Shown: positions 26,745 to 35,689 of the stretch, piece after piece | How the letters are laid out: every line of letters begins with the position of its first letter | Numbering within the stretch: the first letter of the stretch is position 1 | Source: Terriglobia bacterium | GTDB taxonomy: Bacteria; Acidobacteriota; Terriglobia; Terriglobales; Acidobacteriaceae | NCBI GenBank assembly: GCA_020072585.1 | Contig: JAIQGL010000004.1 | Coordinates: 310,001 to 374,000 of the forward strand | Length of the DNA stretch: 64,000 nucleotides | Direction: 5' to 3' | Translations under genes and position numbers: made by a program | Notes under the pieces: generated by a model | What the model saw: only the letters and a program-made list of their open reading frames with translations | Databases searched by the model: none | Told to the model about the DNA's origin: nothing

Positions 26745-27161
26745 TTACCAAAGAGGCCTGCCCTTGGGATCGCGGAAGTTAAAGGTGTCACGGCCAACGA
26801 CTACTGACCTGGCGATCAATGCGGGCTTGCCATCAAAGGTGATACGCGAACCAAAAATCGTGACTTTTTCATTCTTGCGGATCGCGATCTCATACTGCTT
26901 CATGAATGAGGCCGGGGCAAGATGAACCTCAATATCTCCCCCATCCGCTTTTACCGTGATGTGTGAGCCAACAGTACCGCTCACTGGACAGTTATAGTCC
27001 CTGGTGTCCACTACCAGGCCTTCCACTTTTTCCAAAGTGGTCTGATCATAGGCATGGTTATGTAGCGGCTGGGATGGAGCCTTCTCCTGCGAGATGAGCG
27101 TGGAAGCGCCAGCCAGCACAAGCAGCAGTAGCGTCCCTAAGAGGATTTTGATTTCTTTCAT
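26745..27161 (-). CDS. secreted small protein of unknown function
   Basis: A 138-residue protein with a signal peptide (MKEIKILLGTLLLLVLAGAS). The mature part has beta-strand character (KVEGLVVDTRDYNCPVSG, HITVKADGGDIEVHLAPASF, KVTIFGSRITFDGKPALIAR) and looks like a compact OB- or NfeD-like barrel of the kind seen in unnamed acidobacterial exported proteins. It is co-directional with the sigma/anti-sigma pair, but more than 200 bases upstream of the sigma start. Function unknown. Confidence 0.78.
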   Translation of the reverse strand: MKEIKILLGTLLLLVLAGASTLISQEKAPSQPLHNHAYDQTTLEKVEGLVVDTRDYNCPVSGTVGSHITVKADGGDIEVHLAPASFMKQYEIAIRKNEKVTIFGSRITFDGKPALIARSVVVGRDTFNFRDPKGRPLW

Positions 27162-27319
27162 CGTTGCCTCCCGAAAGTAGGAGTATCAACGAAAGCGCGC
27201 TTCCAGCGCTGTGACTAAGGTCACACAGAAAACTGGCGTGGCGACAATGGATTACAGCTGAACTGCGAATCCGGTTGGCAGCGAGAGCACAAAGCGAAAT
27301 GGTCGCGGCTCCGAGCGTT

Positions 27320-29251
27320 TTACCAGCCACCGCCGCCTCCACCTCCACCACCGCCGCCGGAGGAGCCGCCTCCACCGGAGCCCGAAGATGACCCAGGCGC
27401 GGTGGAAGAGGAAGAGATGGCGCTTGAAAATGAACTGCTGAAACCTGAGGTAAACTCTGACGCCGAGAATGAGGTGAAACCTCCTCCGGAATACCATGAC
27501 GGCGAATAGCCTGTGTCACGGCCCGAACTGTCTACCGTTGCGGCGCGCGCCAATATCTGGGCAAACTGCTCCGACCAGGCATGTTCAACACCCAAAGCAA
27601 GAGCAAAGGGAAGAAAGCGCTCAAAGAGCTGTGGCGTCTTGTCAGGGGGAATCATGGTTTGCAGGCGATCGGCGTCCACCGCCGTGAGAAAAGCCTTGAA
27701 ACCGTCAACCCGATCCATGAGCGCCCTTCCTGCAAGCGTGGGCGCTTTCAATAGATGGTGAAAAATTACGTTGATGCTGATAGCAGCCACGATAATCCCG
27801 AACCCGGCTGCGCCGCAGGCCCAGAACAGCATGGCTAGTCCAAAGCACTCTCCAGCCAAAAAGGGAAGACTAAACAGGGTAAGAAATCCAGCCTGGCCTG
27901 TGCCCAGAATTCCTTCCGTTCTTGCGCTTTTCCATGCGCGGACCACGCTGCTCAACAGCGCATACACGCCAAAGCTCCAGCCCGTAAGCCAGACGGACAT
28001 GAACAACGCCACTCCGATTTGTGAACCACCACTTTTGATCAGCATGGCGACGATGGTCAACAGTGACAAAACAATACCGGGCCACAGATAACGGCTGTTG
28101 GTGATAAAGCAATTTGTCTCAATCGTGGCATGCAGATTGTTTTCCAGGCTTTTCCGGGCCCGAGTCAGCAGCTCATGATGCGTGTTGGTAAGGACCAGCG
28201 GGCTGCCATCTTCAAAGAGAGCACGCGCCAGGCTCTTTTCGTCGCCAGAGAGACTTTCCATGCCGGACGCATTGTTCTTGCGCACCAGCTTGTACGTTTT
28301 GGATTCATCCTGCTCAATGGTGAGAAAGCCTTTTGCGGCCAGGCCCATGATTCCGGCGGTAAAAGCTTTTTGATCAAACCCCATGCGCTCAAGAAACCGT
28401 ATGGCGGCAGGGGACATGTTGTCCGGCGGCTCATAGAGCGGCACAATCGTTCCGTGCGCGGGATCTCTGCCAAACATGCCCCAGATCATCAGGTAGTAGA
28501 GAAAGACCACAACCAGTCCGGCGAGGCCGAGGATGGCCGGTTTGTTATCGGCGATGAACCATGCGCGCTTCTGTTCCGCCGTGGGCGGAGCAATGAGCCC
28601 TTTGGGCCATGTGACCACAATGGAGAGTCCTTGTCCGGGCCCAAAATTTTCCGCGCGAAACATGGGATTGCCATCCTCATCGCGCTTTGCCGTGTATGCC
28701 TGGCCTTTTTCGCCTTCGTCGCCGGTGTAGCCGCCCAGGCTGGTCACCCTACTGCGAACATTCGCTGGCAGCAGCACTGTCGCTGTGGCCACGTCGATGG
28801 GAAATTTCCAGCCGTTGCCGGTCACATTCCAGTAGAGTTCGTCGTGGTCAGGGAAGAAGCCGAGCTGGCGGTTTGTGCGATAGACAAACTGATAGCTGTG
28901 TGGCCCCGGTGGAAGGTCATAACTGGAGCTGCCAAAATAGACACGAACCCCGTTATTCCGGTCTTCAGTATGGTAGGGCTCAGAATTTCCGTCGCGGCGG
29001 AGACTGATGACCTCAAAGAGCACGGAATAGTTATTGCCGGCGCGGTCCTTGTAACGCGTGGGAAAATCGCGGTAAATTCCGTGAACGATATCGACGCCTT
29101 CAGATTCAATCTCGATTGTTTCTGTCACCTGCATGCTGCCGTCTGAATTGACGGCGATCTGCGAGTCAAAGGAGGGGATCCGCTCTCTCTGGGCCGCGGC
29201 CGGGGCGGCCAACAGGAAGGCAAGGCAAACCGTTAACAAGAGGTTCTTCAT
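27320..29251 (-). CDS. DUF2207 family membrane protein with glycine-rich C-terminus
   Basis: A 643-residue protein with a signal peptide (MKNLLLTVCLAFLLAAPAAA). The extracytoplasmic DUF2207 domain follows (RIPSFDSQIAVNSDGSMQVT, HGIYRDFPTRYKDR, YRTNRQLGFFPDHDELYWNV). A transmembrane helix lies near 240, with a cytoplasmic winged-helix-like part (MGFDQKAFTAGIMGLAAKGF) after it. Two or more helices lie at about 390-490. The tail is a Ser-rich, then polyglycine stretch ending in GGW, typical of the family (compare YciQ). Function unknown. The polyglycine run is coded by GC-rich triplet repeats prone to length change. Confidence 0.92.
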   Translation of the reverse strand: MKNLLLTVCLAFLLAAPAAAQRERIPSFDSQIAVNSDGSMQVTETIEIESEGVDIVHGIYRDFPTRYKDRAGNNYSVLFEVISLRRDGNSEPYHTEDRNNGVRVYFGSSSYDLPPGPHSYQFVYRTNRQLGFFPDHDELYWNVTGNGWKFPIDVATATVLLPANVRSRVTSLGGYTGDEGEKGQAYTAKRDEDGNPMFRAENFGPGQGLSIVVTWPKGLIAPPTAEQKRAWFIADNKPAILGLAGLVVVFLYYLMIWGMFGRDPAHGTIVPLYEPPDNMSPAAIRFLERMGFDQKAFTAGIMGLAAKGFLTIEQDESKTYKLVRKNNASGMESLSGDEKSLARALFEDGSPLVLTNTHHELLTRARKSLENNLHATIETNCFITNSRYLWPGIVLSLLTIVAMLIKSGGSQIGVALFMSVWLTGWSFGVYALLSSVVRAWKSARTEGILGTGQAGFLTLFSLPFLAGECFGLAMLFWACGAAGFGIIVAAISINVIFHHLLKAPTLAGRALMDRVDGFKAFLTAVDADRLQTMIPPDKTPQLFERFLPFALALGVEHAWSEQFAQILARAATVDSSGRDTGYSPSWYSGGGFTSFSASEFTSGFSSSFSSAISSSSTAPGSSSGSGGGGSSGGGGGGGGGGGW

Positions 29252-29312
29252 GAAGTTAGTGATTGACTATAGCCTCGCCAGCGCGTAACGAAAAGAACAA
29301 AGTGCCTGGATC

Positions 29313-29810
29313 TCAAAACTCTCGTACCGGAGCAGACTGGTCCTGGCCCACGCGGCCAGCAACAATCTCCGCACGAAAGTAATTTTCTCCCCGCATTGGG
29401 CAGCCGGCCATGCGGCGAAGGATGGCTAACTGGCCGGTGTGTGTGAGTGCGTCCGCCACCGGGCCTTGAAATAGTTTTTCAGGAGAAACAGCGAGCGGCG
29501 CATCGGAAGCAAGGTAATCGTCAAAAGCCTGCAACGTTTTGAAAAAACGTTCTGCTTCCCGGGGCCAGGACTGCGGTGTAGAGTCATGCCACTCCTGCTT
29601 GCCCTTGGCGATGGAGAGGGCCCAATCAAAGAGATCTCCCATGTGGGCCAGAATGTGCCCGGGCGTTCTACCCTTTTCGCCAGTACTGAACGTAGCAAAG
29701 CTATCCGGAGCATCGCGCACGGTCTTTCCGGCGCGATAAGCCAGGGTAGCCAGGGTGTGGCGCAGCAGTTGACGGCTGGAGCCGGCTGCCGAGGACGATG
29801 TTGTTGCCAT
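29313..29810 (-). CDS. DinB-like four-helix protein
   Basis: The ATG at 29810, with AGGAG nine bases upstream, gives 165 residues. It shows the DinB superfamily pattern: QLLRHTLATLAYRAGKTV, then GRTPGHILAHMGDLFDWAL with the first metal-binding His, and a C-terminal LTHTGQLAILRRMAG with further His. The fold is a four-helix bundle that binds metal. Relatives include bacillithiol- and mycothiol-dependent transferases, but no specific activity is predictable. Divergent from the ICMT gene. Confidence 0.83.
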   Translation of the reverse strand: MATTSSSAAGSSRQLLRHTLATLAYRAGKTVRDAPDSFATFSTGEKGRTPGHILAHMGDLFDWALSIAKGKQEWHDSTPQSWPREAERFFKTLQAFDDYLASDAPLAVSPEKLFQGPVADALTHTGQLAILRRMAGCPMRGENYFRAEIVAGRVGQDQSAPVREF

Positions 29811-29941
29811 GCTGGTGCTCCTTTTTGACGAGAAATCCAAGCAAGGATGATAAGACAAAAAAGCATCTACGTGAGACGACATCGGCGATGAAATATTTCG
29901 GGGCACGGCAACAAATCAGTCAAAGCAACATAGAATGAAGC

Positions 29942-30586
29942 ATGCCCGTGGAACTGGTTTTTAAACTGGCCTTTGTGGCGCTATTTGCCGGAGCGGTGAG
30001 CGTCCGGGTGCACTACCAGCGCCTGGCCGGAACGTACCGGGAAGGCGTGGGCCGCCATGCTGAAACGCATCTGGCACATGAAGCGCGTCCCCTGCTGATC
30101 ATCCGTCCGCTGCTGGGAATTCCCTGGTATGCGGTGGTGGTGCTGTGGTTCTTCGCACCGCAATGGATTGCGTGGTGCCAGATGCCCCTGCCGCTATGGC
30201 TGCGTTTGGGCGGCATAGCTATGGGCGTGGCAGGACTGATGCTCCTGTGGAGAAGCCATTACGCTCTGGGCCGTAATTTTCGACCTACCCTTGAAGTCTT
30301 CAGCGAGCAGCAACTTGTGAGAACTGGCCCTTACGGTATGGTGAGGCATCCGATGTACATTGCCTTTCTGATCATGCTTGCCTCCACGGGTTTGATCTCT
30401 GCAAACTGGTTTATAGGTATCGTGGGAGTCCTTCTTGTTGCCTCAATCACGTTGGTGCGCATACCGCGTGAAGAGGCGCTGTTACGCGATCGGTTTGGCG
30501 CGGCTTATACCAGCTACATTCAGACAACGCCTGCCGTAGCGCCCATACAGGTATTCCGTGGAGACCGCCGCTCAATCCAGGACTGA
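29942..30586 (+). CDS. isoprenylcysteine carboxyl methyltransferase (ICMT) family membrane protein
   Basis: A 214-residue membrane protein with about five hydrophobic helices. The C-terminal catalytic region is typical: LVRTGPYGMVRHPMYIAFLI, the helix-turn pair that binds S-adenosylmethionine, and the closing IPREEALLRDRFGAAYTSYI. In eukaryotes the family methylates prenylated cysteine. Bacterial members act on other small or lipid substrates that are mostly unknown. Standard length, no odd features. Confidence 0.9.
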   Translation: MPVELVFKLAFVALFAGAVSVRVHYQRLAGTYREGVGRHAETHLAHEARPLLIIRPLLGIPWYAVVVLWFFAPQWIAWCQMPLPLWLRLGGIAMGVAGLMLLWRSHYALGRNFRPTLEVFSEQQLVRTGPYGMVRHPMYIAFLIMLASTGLISANWFIGIVGVLLVASITLVRIPREEALLRDRFGAAYTSYIQTTPAVAPIQVFRGDRRSIQD

Positions 30587-30731
30587 AGTTTTCCCTGCCG
30601 ATAAACAAACCGGCAGAGTATGCACAAATGGAGCGTTCGCCCAGTTCGTTAGAAGAGGTGCAGCTCGGCGGGATAGCTCGAGCCTCGCAGGCTCGATGTA
30701 ACCACATAATGAGAGATCTGTAAGCGGACAG

Positions 30732-30995
30732 CTAGGGTGCAACGATGGAACCTTCCTCTTCTTCGTCCGCGACGGGCAGCGCATAGAGCGCAACTTTGAA
30801 CGGGGTCAGAGTGATGTCTGCCGCGCGCCGCACCAGCTCAAAGTAGACCGAATCTTCGCATTTAGCGCAGCGGGGAAATAGCTGGTCGCGCAGCAGAGTA
30901 ACCTCATGCGGCAACCTATGTTTGCTGTGCCGGACGAGATAAATTCCGCTCTCAGAGATCCTGTCACCGCAAAGAAACTGTCTTTTCCTTGACAT
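30732..30995 (-). CDS. small conserved protein with a CxxC motif
   Basis: An 87-residue protein whose pattern ESGIYLVRHSKHRLPHEVTL, then LFPRCAKCEDSVYFELVR, fits a short unnamed family I associate with Acidobacteria, with two His around an HRLPHE motif and a CxxC pair that could hold zinc. There is no signal peptide and no strong ribosome site. The composition is coding-like compared with the alternative frames here. Function unknown. Confidence 0.6.
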   Translation of the reverse strand: MSRKRQFLCGDRISESGIYLVRHSKHRLPHEVTLLRDQLFPRCAKCEDSVYFELVRRAADITLTPFKVALYALPVADEEEEGSIVAP

Positions 30996-31236
30996 ATTGT
31001 GAGGACATAACCGCTAGCTACATACACGCGCAGACCATTTCGTCTAGCGATACGTCCAGTTTTAGATGCGGCTGCGACCGGGTAAAGTTGCGTTAAGGCC
31101 ACAAAGCAATCTGATTGCGCTCTACTGATTGATTTAAGCTGCTTAGAGGCAAAGCAACTTTATTCAAAAGAAGCCCATCAAAATTTTCCGGGGAGAACCT
31201 AATTCATCTTTACCCAAAGGAGAAAGCGATTTTTTA

Positions 31237-31482
31237 ATGAGCGACCTGAAGAAAGAAATACCTTGTGCAGAAGCGGCATCGGCCGTGCCTACAGCCAAAA
31301 AAGTCCGCAGTTCGCGGTATGAGTGGGAAAACAAATCCAGCGAAAGTGAAAGTAAACCCGATGCATCCAAAACGACCCAGCGTTCCCTGCTGACCTCACT
31401 TGGAGCGTGGGCGAAAAAGTTCTTCCTGGGAGGCCGTGACCTCTTTGACAATGACGATGACGCCAGCCCCAGCGCGGCATGA
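31237..31482 (+). CDS. small hydrophilic hypothetical protein
   Basis: An 81-residue protein with a Lys/Ser/Glu-rich middle (KKVRSSRYEWENKSSESESK), a short hydrophobic patch (LLTSLGAWAKKFFLGG) and an acidic end (DLFDNDDDASP). An AAAGGAG lies about 14 bases before the ATG, a long gap. I do not recognise it. It may be real, since the region otherwise lacks genes, but support is modest. Confidence 0.5.
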   Translation: MSDLKKEIPCAEAASAVPTAKKVRSSRYEWENKSSESESKPDASKTTQRSLLTSLGAWAKKFFLGGRDLFDNDDDASPSAA

Positions 31483-31510
31483 TCTTGAACAAAAGCAGCC
31501 GGGATCAGTC

Positions 31511-32515
31511 CTAGTGCAATAGCCTGTTCAGCATGGCAGTGCGGTCCTGGCTAAGCCAGACTTTCCAGCTCTGTTCGGTTACGCGCGGATACTTCTGCCT
31601 GCCAAAGGAGATCCAGGCGTCGCAATAACGGCGCCATTCATCCTCACTCGTTTTTACGCTCTCGCGGGTCACGGTCCCCCACCGCGACACGCTGCCATTT
31701 TGTGTCTGCATGAATGCGGCGCGCTCAGCGGCTTGCGCGCGTTGAAGTTCATCAGCAGAGTGGCGAGGAAGCTCGCCGCGCTCGAACCCTTCCAGGGTAG
31801 AAAGCAGGCGCTCTATGAGAGAAGCCTCCTCCTGTACTTCAAATGTACCCTCCAGATTCACGGCATTGCTGGCCTGCACTTTGAAGAACCTCTCTGCTTC
31901 GCTCCACAACGTATGGAATGCCTTTTTGTCTTGCCCGCTCCAGCCAGCGGTGAGTTTCTGAAGCTGCTGATCGCGCTCAATTTTGTCAAACCTCTCCTGC
32001 AGAATGGCACACTGCTCATAAAGATCACGGCCACTGCTGTGATCGCATATTTTGAAGTTGTAGCCAGAGAGGTTGCTCTTCTTCATGCGGTCAATCTGGT
32101 GGATGCGGCCTGCTGCGTCGCCCGGCGCGTCGCCCATGGTGCAGCTGAGCTTGAGTGCCACATCGTAATTGCGCGCCACGCCTTGGCCGTTGGCATAGAC
32201 CATCGCCAGGATTGCTTTGCCACTGAGTGCGCTCTTCGCACCGCGGTCCATCTCCGCATAAGCGCATTTGCGTGCTTTCACCGGATCCGCGGGCTGCCCG
32301 AATCCGTAATAAGCATCCACTGAAGCGCAATTCGCCAGGGATTTTTCCTCAGCGGCAGTGGGACGGTCAGCAGCCGGGAGCTCGACTTGCTCAACACTGG
32401 CGCAGATCTGTTTGGCGCCGGGATCGGTGATCTGGCTCTGCGAGATAGCTGAAGAACACGCCAGACTGAAGAGAACGGAACAAAGAGCAAGATGGGATTG
32501 GGGCATTGATGCCAT
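31511..32515 (-). CDS. secreted protein with LprI-like (DUF1311) domain
   Basis: Starting at the ATG at 32515 gives 334 residues with a signal peptide (MASMPQSHLALCSVLFSLAC). A Sel1-like segment follows (YGFGQPADPVKARKCAY, AILAMVYANGQGVARNYDVA). The last 150 residues fit the DUF1311/LprI domain (YEQCAILQERFDKIERDQQL, LWSEAERFFKVQASNAVN). In mycobacteria LprI inhibits lysozyme, but most members are uncharacterised. Its 5' end lies antisense to a noncoding upstream stretch of the zinc peptidase gene. Confidence 0.8.
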   Translation of the reverse strand: MASMPQSHLALCSVLFSLACSSAISQSQITDPGAKQICASVEQVELPAADRPTAAEEKSLANCASVDAYYGFGQPADPVKARKCAYAEMDRGAKSALSGKAILAMVYANGQGVARNYDVALKLSCTMGDAPGDAAGRIHQIDRMKKSNLSGYNFKICDHSSGRDLYEQCAILQERFDKIERDQQLQKLTAGWSGQDKKAFHTLWSEAERFFKVQASNAVNLEGTFEVQEEASLIERLLSTLEGFERGELPRHSADELQRAQAAERAAFMQTQNGSVSRWGTVTRESVKTSEDEWRRYCDAWISFGRQKYPRVTEQSWKVWLSQDRTAMLNRLLH

Positions 32516-32621
32516 TGTCTCCAAAAGGCCGCCGGTAAGCAATCTCCTTTGCGAAGCTGGGCTTGCAGGCGCTCATTCTGGCCATTCCAGAGGGTATGTC
32601 CGGAGCCACTGCTCCCGGGAA

Positions 32622-33671
32622 ATGCGCCTGTGCTACTCTTTTTGCGGAGTCTGCTTGCGCGCCGCCTTTGAAAAAGCACCACCGGAAGTCCAGGAGATCC
32701 TGGGCAAACCCATTCGCGACCTTGGACTCAAGCTGGAAGGGTCCCCGCTGGAGCGCTTTGTGTTTCAGCTCTATCGCGAGCTTGACCGTAAAGGGCTGAA
32801 GAAATTCCGCCCGGCATGCTACCTCACCGATGAATGGGGATGTCCTTCCGGCGAGCCGATCATCGGCATTCCGTTTTATCTGGCCGATCCAAAACTGGCG
32901 CGCCTGGAGAAGGAGATGAATGATCTGGAAGATTCGCGCCAGATCATGATGTACCTGCGTCATGAGGCCGGACACGCCATTAATTACGCTTACGCGCTAC
33001 ACAAAACACCGGAGTGGAAGCAGATGTTCGGGCCGTATCGCAAGCCTTATCGCGATGCTTACCGCCCCATTCCGTTTTCGCGCAGCTTTGTTCGCCATAT
33101 GGAAGGCTGGTACGCGCAGAAGCATCCTGATGAAGATTTTGCCGAGACCTTTGCGGTATGGCTCACACCGGGCTCACGCTGGCGGCAGAAATATAAAGGT
33201 TGGCCGGCCCTGGAGAAGCTTCGCTACGTGGACCGGACATTCAGAAAGTTTGGCAAGACTGATCCTATACGCCCGCGCGGGCGCACTGATATCACGGTGG
33301 AAGAGATGGACACCACCGTGGGAGAATTCTATGAGGCCGCGCTGAGCGAACAGCCTTCGCCGGGCGAACTGCTGATGGACGCCGATCTACAGGACATCTT
33401 TAAGGTCGGGCGCAAGAGAAAGAAAGGTGTGAGGCCGGCGGTGGAGTTGCTCCAGGAAAACCATAAGTCACTGGTGGATAAACTCACTTACTGGAGCGGG
33501 GTGCCACGTCCGCTGATCAGAAAACTGGTAGAGTCGATTGAAACGCGGGTTGGTGAAATGGACCTGCGCGCTAACGTAAAACTGGAAAAAGATTATCTGA
33601 CGGAAATCACGGTGTACGCGACGGCGCTGGCCATGAATTATGTAACACGCGGAAAGTTCGTGCAGACATGA
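32622..33671 (+). CDS. putative zinc-binding metallopeptidase
   Basis: About 349 residues. The catalytic motif is LRHEAGHAINYAYAL, an HExxH zinc site, and a later DEDFAETFAVWLTPG provides the likely third ligand. The N-terminal IRDLGLKLEGSPLERFVFQLYRELD and YLTDEWGCPSGEPIIGIPFYL are hallmarks of the unnamed zinc-binding peptidase family often found beside ATP-grasp enzymes. The start is unclear: ATG at 32622, or TTG at 32655 with GGAG five bases upstream. Frames further upstream only mirror the opposite gene. An ATP-grasp ligase gene follows after 65 bases. Confidence 0.85.
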   Translation: MRLCYSFCGVCLRAAFEKAPPEVQEILGKPIRDLGLKLEGSPLERFVFQLYRELDRKGLKKFRPACYLTDEWGCPSGEPIIGIPFYLADPKLARLEKEMNDLEDSRQIMMYLRHEAGHAINYAYALHKTPEWKQMFGPYRKPYRDAYRPIPFSRSFVRHMEGWYAQKHPDEDFAETFAVWLTPGSRWRQKYKGWPALEKLRYVDRTFRKFGKTDPIRPRGRTDITVEEMDTTVGEFYEAALSEQPSPGELLMDADLQDIFKVGRKRKKGVRPAVELLQENHKSLVDKLTYWSGVPRPLIRKLVESIETRVGEMDLRANVKLEKDYLTEITVYATALAMNYVTRGKFVQT

Positions 33672-33736
33672 ACTCAATCCGGAAAGTTCGAATGGTCCGC
33701 TGCTATAACCAACAATAAGACCCGGGTGGAAGTGAT

Positions 33737-34795
33737 ATGGACAGTAAATTAAAAATCACGGTCCTTTATGAGAGCTGGGGAGAAGAAGAGGAGACCGCCC
33801 CGGAGCCGGCAAAGAAAAAGCGCGGCAGCTCCAAGCGGCGCAAGAAGAGAGAGAAGCACGACCGCGAAGAGATATTTGAAGCGCTGGAAAAGCTCGGCCA
33901 TGAGCCCACATATATGGTGTTGGATGGAGGAGACAAATCTCTAACCGCATTGGCCAAGCATGAAACTGATCTGTTCTTCAACCTGGTGGAATCCTACGCG
34001 GGCGACGATACCATGGAGATGCACGTTGCCGCTTTCCTGGACCTGTTGGGACGTCCTTATACAGGCGCCGGCCCCCAAGGTCTGTACCTGGCGCAAGACA
34101 AAGGCGTAGCCAAAAAGCTTTTTCAGTTTTACGGAATTCGCACGCCATACTTCGCCACCTGCTATCAAGGGAAGCTGGACCATTCGCAGGACATCGCGTT
34201 TCCACTGATGGTCAAGCCGGTGTCTGAAGATGGATCGCTGGGGATTGACAAGGATTCCGTGGTGTCAAGCGTGAAAGAACTAATGGAACGCATCCACTAC
34301 GTGCAGGAGGAGTTCAACTCGCCGGCGTTGATTGAAGAGTATATTGAGGGCCGCGAGATTTACGCCGGCATACTCGGCAACCAGAACCCAGAGGTGTTGC
34401 CGATGGTCGAGCTTGATCTTTCGCGTTTGCCGGAGGGCATGCCGAAGGTCGCCGGCACAGAAGTGAAGTGGGAGAAGGACAGTGAGGCGTACAAAGTCAC
34501 CAAGTCCGCACCAGCCGAAGACCTGAAAGAGGAGACGCAGGAACTTCTCGCATCGACGGCGCTCACAGCCTACCGAATCCTCAAGTTGAGAGATTACGGC
34601 CGGATCGACATGCGGCTTACCGACAAGGGTGAGGTCTATGTGATCGAGGCCAACCCTAATCCATGGCTCTCCAGCAACTCAGAATTTTTTATGGCCGCAA
34701 AAAAATCCGGACGCTCTTACGCGGACATGATCGCGGAGATCATACATTTCGCCCGCACGGACCGGCGCCAGCGCGACAAGCTGCATTTATCCTGA
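33737..34795 (+). CDS. ATP-grasp ligase, D-alanine--D-alanine ligase-like
   Basis: A 352-residue ATP-grasp enzyme. Recognisable parts are LFFNLVESYAGDDTMEMHVA, LGRPYTGAGPQGLYLAQDKG, the ATP-binding FPLMVKPVSEDGSLGI, ALIEEYIEGREIYAGILG, and the metal-binding VYVIEANPNPWLS. It differs from true Ddl by a strongly basic insertion near residues 24-45 (AKKKRGSSKRRKKREKHDRE) and an altered N-terminal substrate domain. It would join a carboxylate to an amine using ATP. With the zinc peptidase gene just upstream, it suggests a small peptide-making or tailoring pair. This is inferred from conserved neighbourhood, not proven. Confidence 0.87.
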   Translation: MDSKLKITVLYESWGEEEETAPEPAKKKRGSSKRRKKREKHDREEIFEALEKLGHEPTYMVLDGGDKSLTALAKHETDLFFNLVESYAGDDTMEMHVAAFLDLLGRPYTGAGPQGLYLAQDKGVAKKLFQFYGIRTPYFATCYQGKLDHSQDIAFPLMVKPVSEDGSLGIDKDSVVSSVKELMERIHYVQEEFNSPALIEEYIEGREIYAGILGNQNPEVLPMVELDLSRLPEGMPKVAGTEVKWEKDSEAYKVTKSAPAEDLKEETQELLASTALTAYRILKLRDYGRIDMRLTDKGEVYVIEANPNPWLSSNSEFFMAAKKSGRSYADMIAEIIHFARTDRRQRDKLHLS

Positions 34796-34912
34796 CGCAG
34801 ACTTTCTCCGTCTGCAAGCTCGCGAGTGCATCTCATCCCACTCTTGCTGCATGCGGCCCAATGAGTGTTACATTCTTCTCAACGAAAAGTCCGCCTGCTG
34901 GAGGAGGATGTT

Positions 34913-35644
34913 GTGAAGATCAGATTTCTTGTCGCGGTATTACTGACGGCGGCAGTCGCCGTTGCGCTGCATGGCTCACCTGATGAACCCGCTATTACAC
35001 AGAATGAGCTGGTCCAAAGGACCCAGGAGATTTTTGACGCAGCTGCCCCAGGTAACCAGGAGCCATTCAAGAAATATTTTGCTGAAGACGTACTGTTCTC
35101 TGACGAAAAGGGCAGGAGCATGGATAAAGCCGCATTGGTGAAAGATGTCCAGCCACTGCCTCAGGGCTATTCCGGATCGATCAAGATTGTCCGGCCCAAG
35201 AGCCATATTGAAAATAACGTTGCCATTCTCAGCTACGATCTGGATGAAATCGAAATTGTGTTTGGGCAGAATTTATCGGCGCGCTACCACGAAACCGATA
35301 CCTGGATGCGCCGTGCAGGAAAATGGCAGATCGTGGCTGCACAAGTGCTGCGCTATTACGAAGATCCGGCGCCGGGCCGCGCTGACACGGGCAAGTTCCA
35401 GGCTTACATAGGAACCTATCAGCTTGGGCCAGAGCGAACCATGACTGTAACTTCAGAAAATGGCCGCCTTTTCTCTCAGCGTAACAGCCGACCAAAAGAA
35501 GAACTGGTGCCGGAAGCTAGCGACATATTCTTCCGCAAAGGCGTGGAAGGAAGAATTCTGTTTGGTTCTGCCGATGACGGCAAGACAGGAACACTCATCG
35601 ATCGCAGAAACAACGAAGACATTGTGTGGAAGAAGGTTAAGTGA
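34913..35644 (+). CDS. secreted NTF2-like (DUF4440) protein
   Basis: A GTG at 34913, eight bases after GGAGGATG, gives 243 residues. The signal peptide is MKIRFLVAVLLTAAVAVALH. An NTF2-like domain follows at about 30-145 (ITQNELVQRTQEIFDAAAPG, KYFAEDVLFSDEKG, YHETDTWMRRAGKWQIVAAQ), then a C-terminal beta domain about residues 160-243 (YIGTYQLGPERTMTVTSENG). Such exported proteins bind small ligands or act as scaffolds. No function can be assigned. Confidence 0.82.
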   Translation: MKIRFLVAVLLTAAVAVALHGSPDEPAITQNELVQRTQEIFDAAAPGNQEPFKKYFAEDVLFSDEKGRSMDKAALVKDVQPLPQGYSGSIKIVRPKSHIENNVAILSYDLDEIEIVFGQNLSARYHETDTWMRRAGKWQIVAAQVLRYYEDPAPGRADTGKFQAYIGTYQLGPERTMTVTSENGRLFSQRNSRPKEELVPEASDIFFRKGVEGRILFGSADDGKTGTLIDRRNNEDIVWKKVK

Positions 35645-35689
35645 AGAACTCAGCTATCTTCCGATTCAGAATTCCCAGCCCGCGCGTGG

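Noticed and set aside
27320-27480. GC-rich polyglycine/serine coding tract on both strands
   Set aside because: It is the normal glycine-rich tail of the DUF2207 protein; the opposite-strand frames are shadows.
28130-29146. Open 338-codon plus-strand frame opposite the DUF2207 gene
   Set aside because: Mirror of a real gene with signal peptide and domain motifs; no ribosome site.
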